Source: Pandoraea bronchicola
Lineage (GTDB): Bacteria > Pseudomonadota > Gammaproteobacteria > Burkholderiales > Burkholderiaceae
NCBI RefSeq assembly: GCF_902459805.1
Contig: NZ_CABPST010000002.1
Coordinates: 620,001-684,000, forward strand
Direction of reading: 5' to 3'
DNA length: 64,000 bases
Shown here: positions 44,452 to 54,394 of the stretch, in pieces
How the letters are laid out: each line of letters opens with the position of its first letter
How positions within the stretch are numbered: position 1 is the stretch's first letter
The notes under the pieces: model-generated
Database searches by the model: none
Told to the model about the DNA's origin: nothing
The model's input: the letters and a program-made list of their open reading frames with translations, nothing else
Made by a program: the position numbers and the translations under genes

Positions 44452-45440
44452 GCGGCCGCGACATCCCGCCGCCCGGCACTGCGGCTGCCCACGGCAACAA
44501 CGACGGAAGTGGCGACCTCGCGATCGACGTGAAAGGACTGAACAAGCACTTCGGCGACAAGCACGTCGTCAAGAATGTGTCATTGCAGGTGCGGCGCGGC
44601 GAGATCCTCGGCTTTCTCGGCCCGAACGGCAGCGGCAAGACGACCTGCATCCGCATGATGTGCGGGTTGCTCACCCCCGACTCGGGCAGCGGCACTTGCC
44701 TCGGCTTCGACATCGTGCGCGAGAGCGCGCAGATCAAGCGTCAGGTCGGGTACATGACGCAACGGTTCTCGTACTGGGAAGATCTGACGATTCGCGAGAA
44801 TCTGGATTTCGTGGCGCGCGTGTACGGCATGCCGAACCGGCGTGAAGCGGTCGAGCGCGCCATCGAAGGGCTCGGCCTGAAGGGCCGCGCCAAGCAATTG
44901 ACGGGATCGCTGTCCGGCGGCTGGAAACAGCGTCTCGCGCTCGCCGCATGCATGTTGCATGAGCCGCAGGTGCTGCTGCTCGACGAGCCCACCGCCGGCG
45001 TCGACCCGATGGCCCGGCGCGACTTCTGGGAGGAGTTGCACGAGTTGGCCTCGCGGGGCATCTCCGTGCTGGTGAGCACGCATTACATGGACGAAGCGGA
45101 GCGCTGCCACAAGCTCGCCTACATTTCGTATGGCGAACTGCTGGCGGAGGGCACCGCGACCGAGATCATCGGCAGCCAGCATCTGTCGACGTGGACGGTG
45201 CAGGGAGAAGACCTCGTCGGTCTGGCGCGCGAACTGCATGGACAACCCGCCGTGGCGCAGACCGTCGCCTTCGGCGGCGCCCTGCACGTGAGCGGCCAGG
45301 ACGCCGGCGCGTTGGCCAAGCTCCTCCACGAACTGGCCGGCAGTCACGGGCTGCGCGTCACGCCTATCGACACCAGTCTGGAAGACGTGTTCATCTACCT
45401 GATGAGTCAAGCGAAAGACAACTTCGGCGAGGACGCATGA
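44448..45440 (+). CDS. ABC-2-type exporter ATP-binding protein (YhiH/DrrA-like)
   Basis: A 330-residue ATPase. Walker A is GPNGSGKTT (58-66), the signature is LSGGWKQRLALA and Walker B is VLLLDEPTAGVDP, followed by the DrrA-type C-terminal domain. It has a single nucleotide-binding domain, unlike the fused double-domain YhiH/RbbA. It overlaps both neighbours by four bases, so the whole set is translationally coupled. Confidence 0.92.
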   Translation: MSGRDIPPPGTAAAHGNNDGSGDLAIDVKGLNKHFGDKHVVKNVSLQVRRGEILGFLGPNGSGKTTCIRMMCGLLTPDSGSGTCLGFDIVRESAQIKRQVGYMTQRFSYWEDLTIRENLDFVARVYGMPNRREAVERAIEGLGLKGRAKQLTGSLSGGWKQRLALAACMLHEPQVLLLDEPTAGVDPMARRDFWEELHELASRGISVLVSTHYMDEAERCHKLAYISYGELLAEGTATEIIGSQHLSTWTVQGEDLVGLARELHGQPAVAQTVAFGGALHVSGQDAGALAKLLHELAGSHGLRVTPIDTSLEDVFIYLMSQAKDNFGEDA

Positions 45441-46579
45441 GCACGCCACTGGGGTTCTCCGTCGCGCGTTGGTGGAGCATCGTGTGCAAGGAATTCCTGC
45501 AACTGCGCCGCGACCGCGTGACCTTTGCGATGATCGTGGGCGTGCCGCTCGTGCAACTGACGCTCTTCGGCTTCGCCATCAACACCGACCCCAAACACAT
45601 GCCGACGGCGGCAATCATTGCGGACGACAGCGAATTCACGCGCAGCATCGTGGCAGCGATGGAGCACTCGCAGTACTTTCGCTTCACGCAGACCCTCACG
45701 AGCGAGGAAGCGGGACGTGCCGCGCTGGCGCAGGGACGCGTTCTGTTCGTGCTGAACATTCCTGCCGACTTCACGCGCCGGCTGCTGCGCGGCGAGCGCC
45801 CCGCCGTGCTCATCGAGGCCGATGCGACGGACCCGATGGCGATGGCGTCCGCACTCGGCGCGTTACCCGCCATCTCGCAGTCCGTCGCCCAGAAGGATCT
45901 GACCGGCCCGCTCGCACCATTGGCCGGGGGACAGAGTGCGTTCGACGTGCAGGTGCACCGCCTCTACAACGCGGAAGGCATCACGCAATACAACATCATT
46001 CCCGGCCTGATGGGGGTGATTCTGTCGATGACGCTCGCCATGATGACGGGGCTCGCCATCGTGCGCGAGCGCGAACGCGGAACGATGGAAAACCTGCTCG
46101 CCACGCCGGTGCTGCCCATCGAAGTCATGACGGGCAAGATCGTGCCGTATATCGCCATCGGGCTGATTCAGGCGAGCATCATTCTGATCGCTGCCCGTTT
46201 CGTCTTTCACGTGCCATTCGAGGGCAGCGTGATCGCAATCTATCTCGCTGCGCTCGTCTTCATCGCGGCCAACCTGACCGTAGGCATCACGCTGTCGTCG
46301 TTCGCACAGAACCAGTTGCAGGCCATGCAACTCACCGTGTTCTACTTTCTGCCGAACATGCTGCTCTCCGGTTTCATGTTCCCGTTCAGCGGCATGCCCG
46401 GGTGGGCGCAAGCCATCGGGAACGTATTGCCGCTAACCTATTTCAACCGGCTCATTCGCGGCATTCTGCTCAAGGGCAATGGCTGGGGCGACGCCTGGCA
46501 CGACCTGTGGCCGCTGCTGGTGTTCTCCACCGTGCTCATGACGATGGCTGTGAAGCTCTACAAACGAACGCTCGACTGA
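45437..46579 (+). CDS. ABC-2-type exporter permease (YhhJ/YbhR-like)
   Basis: A 380-residue permease with one N-terminal helix, a large periplasmic domain (about 50-175) and five C-terminal helices that include IVRERERGTMENLLATPV, the hallmark of the ABC2_membrane_3 family. The start at 45437 overlaps the ATPase stop as ATGA. Only one permease gene is present, so a homodimer is likely. Such systems export drugs or other small hydrophobic compounds. Confidence 0.92.
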   Translation: MSTPLGFSVARWWSIVCKEFLQLRRDRVTFAMIVGVPLVQLTLFGFAINTDPKHMPTAAIIADDSEFTRSIVAAMEHSQYFRFTQTLTSEEAGRAALAQGRVLFVLNIPADFTRRLLRGERPAVLIEADATDPMAMASALGALPAISQSVAQKDLTGPLAPLAGGQSAFDVQVHRLYNAEGITQYNIIPGLMGVILSMTLAMMTGLAIVRERERGTMENLLATPVLPIEVMTGKIVPYIAIGLIQASIILIAARFVFHVPFEGSVIAIYLAALVFIAANLTVGITLSSFAQNQLQAMQLTVFYFLPNMLLSGFMFPFSGMPGWAQAIGNVLPLTYFNRLIRGILLKGNGWGDAWHDLWPLLVFSTVLMTMAVKLYKRTLD

Positions 46580-46586
46580 GGCCATC

Positions 46587-48110
46587 ATGCGAGTTGACCG
46601 AGGTGCCCATCGTCAACGCCCTGAGCGCAGCGTCTCGCTGTGGTGGGTGCTCGGGCTGAGTGCAACGCTCACCGCCTGCACGGTCGGGCCGGACTTCCAT
46701 ACCCCCGAGCCGGCCAACATTGCCCAATACACCACCGGCGTAGAGCCCTCGACGACGGCCGGGACCACCGGGGCGCAAGGTGACGCGCAAACGCTGGTCG
46801 CAGGGGACGATGTGCCGTCCCGCTGGTGGACACGCTTCGGATCAACCGCGCTCGACGCGCTCGTCGCTCAGGCCCTGGCAGATAGCCCAACGCTGCGGCA
46901 AGCCGAGGCGAAGCTGCGCCAGGCGCAGGAAGACTACCGCGCGCAGGCGGGAGCGCGATTGCTGCCGTCTGCAGATCTGAAACTCGCGGGAACGCGCGAG
47001 CAGGTCGACCTCGCGTCTTTCGGCATCTCCAGCGTGCCGAATCCCGGGCCGTTCACGCTGTACAACGCGAGCGTCGACATTTCTTACACACTCGACGTGT
47101 TCGGTGCGAATCGGCGCGCGCTGGAAGGTCTGGCAGCACAGATCGATTACCAACGCTTCGAAGCGCAAGCCGCCCGGCTCTCGCTCGCGGGCAACGTCGT
47201 GACGGCGGCCCTGCGGCAAGCCAGTGCGCGGGCCCAGCTCTCGGCGCTCGAAGGCATGGCGAGCGCGCAACGCGCACAACTCGACATCACGCGCTCGCGT
47301 CAGCGCGCCGGCGGCGTGGCAACGCTGGACGTCGAGAATCAGGCCGCACTCGTTGCGCAGACCGAAGCGCAGTTGCCGGCGCTACGCTTGCAGATCGCCC
47401 AATACGATCACCAACTGGCCCGCTGGACCGGTCAGCCGCCGGGCGCTTTCACGTCTCCCGTCATCGATCTGGACAGCCTGCAACTGCCGCAGACGGTTCC
47501 CGTTTCCCTGCCATCGACACTGGCACAGCGACGTCCGGATATTCGCGCCTCGGAGGCGTTGCTGCACAAGGCGAGCGCCGACGTCGGCGTGGCGAGTGCA
47601 AACCTCTACCCGCAATTCACACTGTCCGGCAGCTTTGGTACCCAGCGCATGCGAACAGCCGATCTGGGCAACGGCATCAACATCTGGAATATCGGCATGA
47701 ACCTGCTGCAGCCGCTGTTTCGCGGTGGCGAGTTGCGCGCGCAACGGCGCTCGGCCGTCGCCGCCTATGACGCCGCACTGGCGTCGTATCAGGACACCGT
47801 GCTGCTCGGCCTCGCTCAGGTGGCCGACGCCATGCGCGCGCTGGAAGCCGACGCCAGCACACTCGCCGCCCGGGACGATGCAGCACGCCGGGCAGAAGCC
47901 GCCTTACGGATTGCGGGCGAGCGATACCGGGTGGGTGGCATCAGTCATCTCTCGTGGCTCGACGCACAACGACAGGCACTCGACGCCACCCGCGCCCGGC
48001 TCGACGCGCAAGGGGTTCGTCTGACGGACACGGCTGCGCTGTGGCAGGCGTTGGGTGGCGCGATGGACGAACCGTCCCCCCCTCAGATGCCACCCTATCC
48101 CCGCGACTGA
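46587..48110 (+). CDS. Outer-membrane efflux lipoprotein (OprM/NodT family)
   Basis: A 507-residue TolC-like channel of the NodT/OprM class: lipobox LTA-Cys31 followed by TVGPDF, which starts nearly every member, then two repeated coiled-coil/beta halves ending with LAQVADAMRALEAD and SHLSWLDAQRQAL. It completes a tripartite exporter with the three genes upstream. It starts eight bases after the permease stop. Its 3' end overlaps the convergent LysR gene by 16 bases. Confidence 0.93.
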   Translation: MRVDRGAHRQRPERSVSLWWVLGLSATLTACTVGPDFHTPEPANIAQYTTGVEPSTTAGTTGAQGDAQTLVAGDDVPSRWWTRFGSTALDALVAQALADSPTLRQAEAKLRQAQEDYRAQAGARLLPSADLKLAGTREQVDLASFGISSVPNPGPFTLYNASVDISYTLDVFGANRRALEGLAAQIDYQRFEAQAARLSLAGNVVTAALRQASARAQLSALEGMASAQRAQLDITRSRQRAGGVATLDVENQAALVAQTEAQLPALRLQIAQYDHQLARWTGQPPGAFTSPVIDLDSLQLPQTVPVSLPSTLAQRRPDIRASEALLHKASADVGVASANLYPQFTLSGSFGTQRMRTADLGNGINIWNIGMNLLQPLFRGGELRAQRRSAVAAYDAALASYQDTVLLGLAQVADAMRALEADASTLAARDDAARRAEAALRIAGERYRVGGISHLSWLDAQRQALDATRARLDAQGVRLTDTAALWQALGGAMDEPSPPQMPPYPRD

Positions 48111-49039
48111 GCCTCGTCGGCGAGACACTTCATCAACGTGGCCACCGGTGCTCGTTTGAGCGCCGATTGACGCACGAGCACGCCGAGCTCGCGCGTCAGC
48201 GGTGCCCCGGAGAGCGGCAGCACCTGAACGCCGTGAGCGGCCGTCCCGCCCCCTTTGCCTGCCCGGTCAGCCTTGCCAGCCTTGCCAGCCGTATGACCGT
48301 CGACGGGCAGGCCGATGAGCGTCGCGGGCACGATCGACCATCCCAGTCTCGCGCGTACCAGGCGGAGAATGACTTCGGGCTCGTCCAGTTCCACGCCTTC
48401 GCGCACCCAAAGCCGGTGCCGCCGCAAGTATCGCTCGACCAGGTCGCCGCCGTACGAACGCCGGTTGTAGCGCACAAAGGGCATCTGCGCCGCCCAATCG
48501 GCCACCGCTCCCCGTGTTCCCTTCGGCGCGATGGCGACATACGGCTCTTGCATGAGCGTGAGCCATTTCATATCGGCCGGCACCCCGATGCGGGGCCGGA
48601 TCATCACCGCCAGATCGAGTTCTTTCGCGTCGAGCTGCCCGAGCAATTGCACCGACATGCCCGGCACGATGTTCAGATGCGGCATCGCACCGAGCGCGGT
48701 CCAGCGTTGCACCGCCCCCGGCAGCAGGCCAAGCTGCACCGTAAGGATCGCACCGACGTGAATAGGCGCGAGCGCCGCCTGCCCGTCGTGTGCCCCGGCC
48801 TCGCCACGCATGGCCTGATACCCCGCGATCACCCCCTGCGCCTGCGTGAGCAAACGGCGGCCATCGTCCGAGAGCGACACGGCGCGTCCGGTGCGCTCGA
48901 AGAGCTGCACGCCGAGATCGTCCTCGAGACGCTGCATCTGCGCGCTCACAGCCGACTGCGTCAATCCGAGTCGCGCGCCTGCCGCCGAGAACGAAGCGGT
49001 TTCGGCTGCCGTGACAAAGGTTTTCAGGTAACGGATCAC
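48095..49039 (-). CDS. LysR-family regulator with a repetitive linker
   Basis: A 314-residue LysR regulator (MIRYLKTFVTAAETASFSAAG, then LTQSAVSAQMQRLEDDLG) with a full effector domain. Near residues 250-265 there is a Lys/Gly/Ala-rich insert (AGKAGKADRAGKGGG). It is encoded by short tandem repeats of CCTTGCCAG type, which may vary in copy number. The gene is divergent from the VOC/fumarylpyruvate-hydrolase pair and probably controls it. Confidence 0.88.
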   Translation of the reverse strand: MIRYLKTFVTAAETASFSAAGARLGLTQSAVSAQMQRLEDDLGVQLFERTGRAVSLSDDGRRLLTQAQGVIAGYQAMRGEAGAHDGQAALAPIHVGAILTVQLGLLPGAVQRWTALGAMPHLNIVPGMSVQLLGQLDAKELDLAVMIRPRIGVPADMKWLTLMQEPYVAIAPKGTRGAVADWAAQMPFVRYNRRSYGGDLVERYLRRHRLWVREGVELDEPEVILRLVRARLGWSIVPATLIGLPVDGHTAGKAGKADRAGKGGGTAAHGVQVLPLSGAPLTRELGVLVRQSALKRAPVATLMKCLADEAQSRG

Positions 49040-49090
49040 AGATCGAAAATTTTGTGACTGAGTGGTCGAATTATTCGTTTCTGATTATTT

Positions 49091-49103
49091 TTATCGATGG
49101 ATA
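49091..49103. promoter_or_regulatory. Candidate LysR box (T-N11-A) upstream of the VOC gene
   Basis: TTATCGATGGATA holds the dyad TATC-N4-GATA and the T-N11-A spacing of LysR recognition sites. It lies in an AT-rich 180-base gap between the divergent LysR and VOC genes. Confidence 0.4.
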
Positions 49104-49219
49104 GAATTTACAGCAAATCGCCAAGGCGGTTCAACTCGCCGAGGACCGAGGAAAACGACGTCCGAGGGACCTTGCGGCACACGAACCTCGCTCAACCCCA
49201 CATTGCACCGGAGACCCCT

Positions 49220-49639
49220 ATGGCAACACCCCTCTTTCACCTCGCGTTCCCTGTCGACGACCTCGAAGCAGCCCGCCGGTTCTATGGCGGCGTGATGGGG
49301 TGTGCCGAAGGCCGCAGTTCGGATCACTGGATCGACTTCGATTTCTTCGGCCACCAACTGGTCGCACATCTCTCGCCGGACGAGGCTGGCAAGCGCATCA
49401 CGAATCCGGTCGACGGCGACGAGGTTCCTGTCCCGCATTTCGGCGTTATCCTTGACATGCCCGCATGGCATGCACTGGCCGAGCGCCTGCGCGCCGCCGG
49501 CACCCGTTTCGTGATCGAGCCGCATATTCGCTTTGCCGGGCAAGTGGGTGAGCAGGCGACGCTGTTCTTCTACGACCCGGCCGGCAACGCGCTGGAGTTC
49601 AAGGCGTTTGCCGACCTGTCGCAGGTCTTCGCCAAGTAA
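49220..49639 (+). CDS. VOC-family protein (glyoxalase/dioxygenase-like)
   Basis: A 139-residue VOC-fold protein. [22 protein letters not shown] opens the first repeat and [15 protein letters not shown] closes the second, with the metal-ligand Glu. The motif [19 protein letters not shown] matches a branch annotated as dioxygenase-like in many genomes. The start at 49220 follows CGGAGA. The gene is followed by a fumarylpyruvate-hydrolase-like gene, which suggests aromatic or hydroxy-acid degradation. Confidence 0.88.
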   Translation: MATPLFHLAFPVDDLEAARRFYGGVMGCAEGRSSDHWIDFDFFGHQLVAHLSPDEAGKRITNPVDGDEVPVPHFGVILDMPAWHALAERLRAAGTRFVIEPHIRFAGQVGEQATLFFYDPAGNALEFKAFADLSQVFAK

Positions 49640-49750
49640 TGCCGCCCTGTTGTCGTTCGTGCCGATAGGCGCGAGGGTATTCGAGGCACCGTCATGTGTC
49701 GGCGCCTGTATTTTGTTGGTTATTGTTTCGTTTCAGCCGAGAGTCTTCTC

Positions 49751-50455
49751 ATGAGCCAATTCGTTATTTCGGCCCCGCCTCAGGCGTCGGTCGCCGTCGC
49801 AGGCAGCGACGCCCGTTTCCCTGTGCGCCGCGTGTTCTGCGTCGGCCGTAACTACGCTGCGCACGCGCGCGAGATGGGCAGCAATCCGGATCGCGAGCCG
49901 CCGTTCTTCTTCATGAAACCGGCTGACGCCGTCGTTGCCGCCAAAGGTACTCTGCCCTATCCCCCGCTCACGAGCGAGCTGCATCACGAGATCGAACTGG
50001 TGGTCGCCATCGGCGCCGACGGCGAGAATGTCGACGCCAGTCAGGCACTTTCGCTGGTGTGGGGTTACGGTGTCGGCGTCGATCTCACACGTCGCGACCT
50101 GCAACAGCAGGCCAAGGACACGCGCCGTCCGTGGGATTGGGGCAAGGCATTCGACGCCTCGGCACCATGCGGGCCGCTTCACGCCGTGGCAGAGGTTGGT
50201 CATCCGAAGGAAGGACGCGTGTGGTTGGACGTGAACGGTGAGAACCGTCAGACCGGCGATCTCAATGAGTTGATCTGGTCCGTGCCCGACCTGATCGCCG
50301 AGATCTCGCGCAGCGTGAAGCTCGCTGCAGGCGACCTGATCTTCACCGGCACGCCGGCTGGCGTCGGGCCGCTCGAGCCGGGCGACAAGGTCAGCGCCGG
50401 TGTGGCCGGTGTGGGTGAGATCGCCTTCACCGTCGGCGAAAAACCGGCCGCCTGA
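49751..50455 (+). CDS. Fumarylacetoacetate hydrolase-family protein (fumarylpyruvate-hydrolase-like)
   Basis: A 234-residue FAH-fold hydrolase. Metal-binding acids are in HHEIELVVAIG and the later GYGVGVDLTRRDLQ. The FFMKPADAVV and IFTGTPAGVGPL segments are those of small FAH proteins such as fumarylpyruvate hydrolase of the gentisate pathway or acylpyruvases. The start at 49751 is chosen because residues before it are Cys-rich and unlike the family. No gentisate dioxygenase is in the window, so the substrate is inferred only from family. Confidence 0.85.
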   Translation: MSQFVISAPPQASVAVAGSDARFPVRRVFCVGRNYAAHAREMGSNPDREPPFFFMKPADAVVAAKGTLPYPPLTSELHHEIELVVAIGADGENVDASQALSLVWGYGVGVDLTRRDLQQQAKDTRRPWDWGKAFDASAPCGPLHAVAEVGHPKEGRVWLDVNGENRQTGDLNELIWSVPDLIAEISRSVKLAAGDLIFTGTPAGVGPLEPGDKVSAGVAGVGEIAFTVGEKPAA

Positions 50456-51159
50456 CGAGTCGACGTCCGCTCGGCAAGGATATCCACAGCAACTGTTGAT
50501 AACCCTTTGCATAAGTACGCAGCCGGCGGCGCAAACGCCCGCCGGCATTACGTGTCAAGTGCATTGCCTAATTAGCCGTCACCGGGGCGGCATCCGGTCG
50601 CTCGAACGGGTGCCGCATCGCATGCAGTACCATCCCGCGCGCAACACCCGCCTCGCCTTTCATTCCTGAAACGTTTTCTTCGGAAAGACAGCAAACACCC
50701 CGTTTCGATTGATGAACTTCCCTGTCGATTCAAAGGGTTGCAACCACTGGCACGCTTCTCGCATTGCTATGTGTGCAAGCCGTCTGCCTCCGGGGAAGTC
50801 TCTTCGCCTGGGTCGACCGCCTCGGGAATCACGCCATGCACGCCACATGGCCCCGGCACGCCCGACGCTATCCCTCGCCGGGAGCGCCCCGGAGGCGGAC
50901 GGACTGCACCAGTGACCGATTCACGTCAGACGATGGGTAATGTTCAGGGAGGGGATCATGCAAATGCGCCGCACCGGGCCTTGCGCCCTAAGTCCCTGCG
51001 TCAGGTCGCTCGCGCCTGCGAGTCCGGCCAAATCAGCCCGCCGTCATCCGCGTGAGCGGTGTGCGAGCTGGCGGCACCGGCGGCATGATGCTGCCGGAGA
51101 CCGCCGCCATGTGGCGCCCGGAAGAGCCTTGCGCTGAAGCCAGCCCTCGTCAGGTGGCT
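50456..51159. other. 704-base region without a recognised gene
   Basis: Between the FAH-family gene and glpK. It contains a GCCGGCGG/CCGCCGGC hairpin at about 50522-50546 that may end the FAH transcript, and only short open frames of no recognisable family. The glpK 3' flank includes a weak GAAGCCA/TGGCTTC pairing near 51139-51164. I see no promoter, RNA gene or repeat that I can name. Confidence 0.4.
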
Positions 51160-52662
51160 TCAGCCCTCTTCCGCCCAGACCTTGGCAGCGCGCACCGCGC
51201 GTTGCCAACCACTCACAGCGCGGCTGACATCGCTCTCGGAGAGCTTCCGGGAAAAGCGTCGCTGTAATTGCCATTGGCGTTGCAACGTGTCGATATCGGG
51301 CCAAAAACCCACGGCGAGCCCCGCGAGATAAGCGGCACCGGCAGCCGTCGTCTCGATCACCTTGGGACGCACCACGTCTGCGCCCAGCAAATCTGCCTGC
51401 CATTGCATCAGAAGATCGTTGGCCGCAGCACCACCGTCGACACGCAATTCCGCCACATGCAGCCCTGCGTCGGCTTCCATGGCGCGCAAGACGTCGAGCG
51501 TCTGGAACGCGATGCTGTCGAGTGCGGCGCGCGCGACGTGAGCGGCGGTTGTGCCGCGTGTCGCACCGAACAGCGTGCCGCGTGCGCGGGGCTGCCAATG
51601 GGGTGCGCCGAGTCCGGCAAACGCCGGAACGAGGACGACACCATCGGCATCGGGCACGCTGGTCGCGAGCGCTTCGATGTCGCGCGAGTGGCGAATGATG
51701 CCCAACCCGTCGCGCAACCACTGCACGACCGCCCCCCCGATGAAGATGCTGCCCTCGAGCGCGTAATCCACCCGATTACCGATCTTCCACGCCACCGTCG
51801 TGAGCAGGTTATGACTGGACGCCTGCGGCTGGCTGCCGGTGTTCATCACCATGAAGCAACCCGTGCCATACGTGTTCTTCACCATGCCCGGCGAGAGACA
51901 CATCTGCCCGAAAAGCGCCGCCTGCTGATCGCCCGCGATGCCAGCAATCGGCACCGGCACGGAGAACAGCGACGTGGCCGTGTGTCCGAACACCTCGCTC
52001 GACGAGCGCACCTCCGGCAACATGCTGCGCGGCACCCCGAGCAGCGCGAGGAGTTCATCGTCCCACTCGAGCGTGTGGATATTGAAGAGCATGGTGCGCG
52101 ACGCGTTCGATACGTCCGTCACATGCAACTTGCCCCCCGTCAGATGCCATACGAGCCAGCTATCGACCGTGCCGAATGCCAGGTGCCCCGCTTCGGCAGC
52201 GTCGCGCGCGCCGTCGACGTTATCGAGAATCCAGCGAATCTTGGTGCCGGAGAAATAGGAGTCGACACGAAGCCCGGTGCGGCTCGCAACAAGATCTTCC
52301 TTGCCGTTCGCGCGCAATTGGTCGCAGAAATCTGCCGTGCGGCGATCCTGCCAGACGATGGCGTTGTACACCGGCTCGCCCGTACGACGATCCCATACGA
52401 TAGTCGTCTCGCGCTGGTTCGTGATGCCGATGGCAGCCATGTCGCTCCCGCCGACTCCGGCGTGCGTCAAGGCTTCTGCGGCAACACCGGCTTGTGTCGA
52501 CCAGATCTCGCGCGGATCGTGCTCAACCCAGCCGGGATGCGGATAGATCTGACGAAATTCCTTCTGCGCGCTCGCCACGACATGGCCGTCGCGATCGAAC
52601 AGCAACGCTCGCGAACTGGTCGTGCCCTGATCGAACGCGAGGATGTACGATCCTCCTGCCAT
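51160..52662 (-). CDS. glpK: Glycerol kinase
   Basis: A 500-residue FGGY-family kinase that phosphorylates glycerol to glycerol-3-phosphate with ATP. Landmarks are [15 protein letters not shown] at the N-terminus, WSTQAGV, the [21 protein letters not shown] block, and the [13 protein letters not shown] segment near the end. AGGAGA precedes the ATG at 52662. It follows glpD by 29 bases in one operon; glpF is not in this window. Confidence 0.96.
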   Translation of the reverse strand: MAGGSYILAFDQGTTSSRALLFDRDGHVVASAQKEFRQIYPHPGWVEHDPREIWSTQAGVAAEALTHAGVGGSDMAAIGITNQRETTIVWDRRTGEPVYNAIVWQDRRTADFCDQLRANGKEDLVASRTGLRVDSYFSGTKIRWILDNVDGARDAAEAGHLAFGTVDSWLVWHLTGGKLHVTDVSNASRTMLFNIHTLEWDDELLALLGVPRSMLPEVRSSSEVFGHTATSLFSVPVPIAGIAGDQQAALFGQMCLSPGMVKNTYGTGCFMVMNTGSQPQASSHNLLTTVAWKIGNRVDYALEGSIFIGGAVVQWLRDGLGIIRHSRDIEALATSVPDADGVVLVPAFAGLGAPHWQPRARGTLFGATRGTTAAHVARAALDSIAFQTLDVLRAMEADAGLHVAELRVDGGAAANDLLMQWQADLLGADVVRPKVIETTAAGAAYLAGLAVGFWPDIDTLQRQWQLQRRFSRKLSESDVSRAVSGWQRAVRAAKVWAEEG

Positions 52663-52691
52663 TGCACTTGTCTCCTGTTTTTCTGCGGACG

Positions 52692-54230
52692 TCAGGCGGC
52701 CATTTCCATGTGCTGTGCAAACCACTGGTGCACGCTGGCCTCGCCGTCCTTTCCGACATGCAAACCGAGTTTGGTCCGGCGCCACAGCACGTCCTGTGCC
52801 GTGCGCGCCCATTCGTGTTGCACAAGATAGCGCAGCTCGGCTTCGTAAAGATCGCCGCAAATGCGTTGGCCCAGACCATCGAGCGAATTTGCATCGCCCA
52901 CCAGCACATGGGCGCGCGTGCCGTAGGTGCGCGCGTAGCGATGTGCCAGCGCCTGTGGCAGCCACGGCAGTTGGGCACGCAGCGACGTCTCGAACGAACC
53001 GGCGTCCGGCTCGGCCATGTCACCGCCCGGCAACGGCGCGCCCGCCGTCCAGTCTCCGTGCGTGAAGCCCAGCGGGCCATGCAGATGCGACATCGCCTCT
53101 TCTGCGAGTCGACGGTACGTCGTGATCTTGCCGCCGAACACCGACAGCAGCGGCGCGCGCGAACCGGGCGCGTCCAGCTCGAGTTTGTAATCGCGTGTGA
53201 CGGCCGACGGGTTCGAGACCTCCTCTTCCATCAACGGCCGCACCCCCGCGTAAGTCCAGACGACATCGCCAGGCACGATGGGTTGCGTGAAGTACTCGCT
53301 GGCCGACTTGCAGAGATAAGCGATCTCGTCGTCGTTGATGGCGACGTGCGCCGGGTCGCCGTGGTACTCGATATCGGTCGTGCCGATCAGCGTGAAATCG
53401 CGTTCGTACGGAATAGCGAAGATGATGCGCTTGTCCGGATTCTGGAAGATGTAGGCGTGATCGTGATCGAACAGCTTGCGCGTCACGATGTGACTGCCCT
53501 TGACCATGCGCACGCGATGCGTCGCTTTTTGGCGCAACACGTCGCCAAGCAGTTGCCCCACCCATGGACCGGCCGCATTGACGATGGCGCGCGCGCGCAC
53601 AGTCTGGTGCGACCCGTCGGCAGTCTCGAGCTGAGCGGTCCACATGTGTTCGCCGCGATCCGCACCGATGAGCCGGGTCCGTGTGAGGATCGTGGCGCCG
53701 CGCTCTGCCGCATCCTGTGCGTTGAGCACCACCAGACGCGCGTCCTGCACCCAGCCGTCCGAATAGACGAAACCGCGCGTCAGGTCACGGCGCAGCGGCA
53801 CACCCGCCGGATGCTGGCGCAGATCGATGCCGCGCGAGCCGGGCAAAATTTCGCGCCGGGCAAGGTGATCGTAGAGAAACAGTCCCGCGCGAATCAGCCA
53901 CGCCGGACGCAGGCTCGGCATGTGCGGCATCACGAAGCGCAACGGCCACATGATGTGCGGCGCGGCGCGCAGCAGCACTTCGCGCTCCTGCAACGCCTTG
54001 CGTACCAGACCGAACTCGTAATACTCGAGATAGCGCAAACCGCCGTGAATCAGCTTGGTACTCGCCGACGAGGTGTGAGACGCGAGATCGTCCTGCTCGA
54101 CGAGCAACACCCGCAGACCGCGACCGGTGGCGTCGCGCGCAATGCCCGTCCCATTGATCCCGCCGCCCACAACCAGCAGGTCGTAGGGCGCAAGTAGGTT
54201 GTCCGATGGCGATTGGGCGGATGTCTGCAC
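52692..54230 (-). CDS. glpD: Aerobic glycerol-3-phosphate dehydrogenase
   Basis: A 512-residue FAD enzyme of the inner membrane face that oxidises sn-glycerol-3-phosphate to dihydroxyacetone phosphate and passes electrons to ubiquinone. The FAD motif [15 protein letters not shown] is near residues 20-34, the [16 protein letters not shown] segment near 53-68, and the [13 protein letters not shown] block near 370. Its promoter region carries the GlpR-type operator at 54270-54305. Confidence 0.96.
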   Translation of the reverse strand: MQTSAQSPSDNLLAPYDLLVVGGGINGTGIARDATGRGLRVLLVEQDDLASHTSSASTKLIHGGLRYLEYYEFGLVRKALQEREVLLRAAPHIMWPLRFVMPHMPSLRPAWLIRAGLFLYDHLARREILPGSRGIDLRQHPAGVPLRRDLTRGFVYSDGWVQDARLVVLNAQDAAERGATILTRTRLIGADRGEHMWTAQLETADGSHQTVRARAIVNAAGPWVGQLLGDVLRQKATHRVRMVKGSHIVTRKLFDHDHAYIFQNPDKRIIFAIPYERDFTLIGTTDIEYHGDPAHVAINDDEIAYLCKSASEYFTQPIVPGDVVWTYAGVRPLMEEEVSNPSAVTRDYKLELDAPGSRAPLLSVFGGKITTYRRLAEEAMSHLHGPLGFTHGDWTAGAPLPGGDMAEPDAGSFETSLRAQLPWLPQALAHRYARTYGTRAHVLVGDANSLDGLGQRICGDLYEAELRYLVQHEWARTAQDVLWRRTKLGLHVGKDGEASVHQWFAQHMEMAA

Positions 54231-54269
54231 GTCGTCACTCCCGGGTGATGGGCGTCAAATCAAAGAAAG

Positions 54270-54305
54270 TTCGAATATGTTCGTTTACGAACATTAACAT
54301 TCGAA
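54270..54305. promoter_or_regulatory. GlpR-type operator, nested dyad
   Basis: The core is ATGTTCG (54277-54283), four bases, CGAACAT (54288-54294): a perfect palindrome matching the known GlpR operator half site. An outer pair TTCGAAT (54270-54276) and ATTCGAA (54299-54305) flanks it, giving four TTCG-type half sites. It lies 40 bases upstream of glpD, in position to repress glpD-glpK. Confidence 0.75.
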
Positions 54306-54332
54306 TTCTAACAGATAGCGCTTTGAAAGTTT

Positions 54333-54370
54333 CGAATTCGCACATTTCACTGTCTCGATGTGCGAATTCG
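54333..54370. repeat. 13-base inverted repeat between glpR and glpD
   Basis: CGAATTCGCACAT (54333-54345) and ATGTGCGAATTCG (54358-54370) are perfectly complementary with a 12-base spacer, 25 bases past the glpR stop. It contains GAATTCG sequences similar to GlpR half sites. It could be a second operator or the hairpin that ends the glpR transcript, though no T-run follows. Confidence 0.55.
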
Positions 54371-54394
54371 CGCCCGACTGACTTGCGACTCGTG

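Noticed and set aside
50709-51137. Short plus-strand open frames in the gap before glpK
   Set aside because: Composition is Arg/His/Pro-rich like other shadow frames, with no ribosome site or recognisable domain.
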